From: Eurosta solidaginis
Taxonomy: Eukaryota; Arthropoda; Insecta; Diptera; Tephritidae
NCBI RefSeq assembly: GCF_040869045.1
Contig: NW_027137024.1
Location: forward strand, 124,001 to 188,000
DNA length: 64,000 nt
Reading direction: 5' to 3'
This document shows positions 63,967 to 64,000 of the stretch, in pieces. Each line of letters begins with the position of its first letter. The stretch's first letter is position 1. The position numbers were made by a program, and so were the translations under genes. The notes below the pieces were generated by a model. That model ran no database searches. It was given only the letters and a program-made list of their open reading frames with translations, and was not told the DNA's origin.

Positions 63967-64000
63967 TTTAACGCATTTGTTTTGGTTACTCGACGTCTCC

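Larger units (their letters stand above)
15246..64000 (+). repeat. Satellite array, right arm (~278-280 bp monomers, about 175 copies)
   Basis: This continues the same satellite in the same orientation after the retrotransposon and runs off the right edge. Recognisable monomer variants are AACAAATTTAAG, CATCAAATTTAAG, CATCATATTTAAG, CATCAAATTTGAG with CTCAGCAG, the TATAATTTCC/AATCATATTT/GCTTCAG class, ATGCTTAAAA versus ATGTTTAAAA, and GTGTAAGAA versus GTGTACGAA. The order of these variants repeats at the multi-monomer scale, giving higher-order repeats listed separately. Apart from the ~43.61-44.71 kb stretch the monomers are very uniform in length. Apparent 60-72 codon frames inside monomers are accidental. 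I see no gene anywhere in this 48.7 kb. Confidence 0.98.

Noticed and set aside
15246..64000. CRISPR array, 5S rDNA or tRNA gene cluster
   Set aside because: Whole ~279-bp units repeat without unique spacers, and I see no 5S-like sequence and no tRNA box A/B pair in the monomer.

Overview
The window is almost entirely one satellite DNA array broken by a single, apparently intact LTR retrotransposon. The host is very probably an insect, most likely a fly. BEL/Pao elements are confined to animals. The DNA is strongly AT-rich, and the retrotransposon leader carries TATA/CATATG-type simple sequence of a kind familiar from flies. No single-copy host gene, rRNA or tRNA is visible, so the species cannot be named from sequence alone.

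Layout: (1) 1-6669, about 24 head-to-tail monomers of roughly 278-280 bp; (2) 6670-15245, an 8,576-bp BEL/Pao element lying on the minus strand; (3) 15246-64000, about 175 more monomers in the same orientation as the left arm. The element sits between two copies of the 5-bp target AATTT, and its two 381-bp LTRs look identical by eye, so the insertion is recent. All non-retrotransposon DNA is satellite.

The element reads right to left: 5' LTR (14865-15245), candidate primer-binding site, a 1,959-nt leader with repeated hairpins and candidate splice signals, one uninterrupted 1763-codon gag-pol frame (12905-7614), then an extra small frame (7469-7020), a polypurine tract, and the 3' LTR (6670-7050). 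The gag-pol product has a DUF1759-type Gag region, three zinc-knuckle motifs, aspartic protease, reverse transcriptase, RNase H, an H2C2 plus DDE integrase, and a C-terminal DUF5641-like domain. The extra frame sits where env would be expected. It instead encodes a second nucleocapsid-like set of zinc knuckles with the same spacing as in Gag, in much more GC-rich DNA. It lies in the same frame as gag-pol, separated by a single TAG, and is preceded by a strong polypyrimidine/CAG splice acceptor. This is the most novel-looking item in the window.

The satellite is structured above the monomer level. A 14-monomer (~3.9 kb) higher-order repeat occurs twice in tandem (17477-25273) and again in shortened form at 1-3335. 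An 8-monomer unit repeats in 29.4-36.4 kb, and multi-monomer blocks are re-used at long distance in 48-64 kb. One monomer class (TATAATTTCC / GCTTCAG) is confined to the region left of about 24.5 kb. A stretch at about 43.61-44.71 kb is dense in one-base insertions and looks like unpolished assembly rather than biology.
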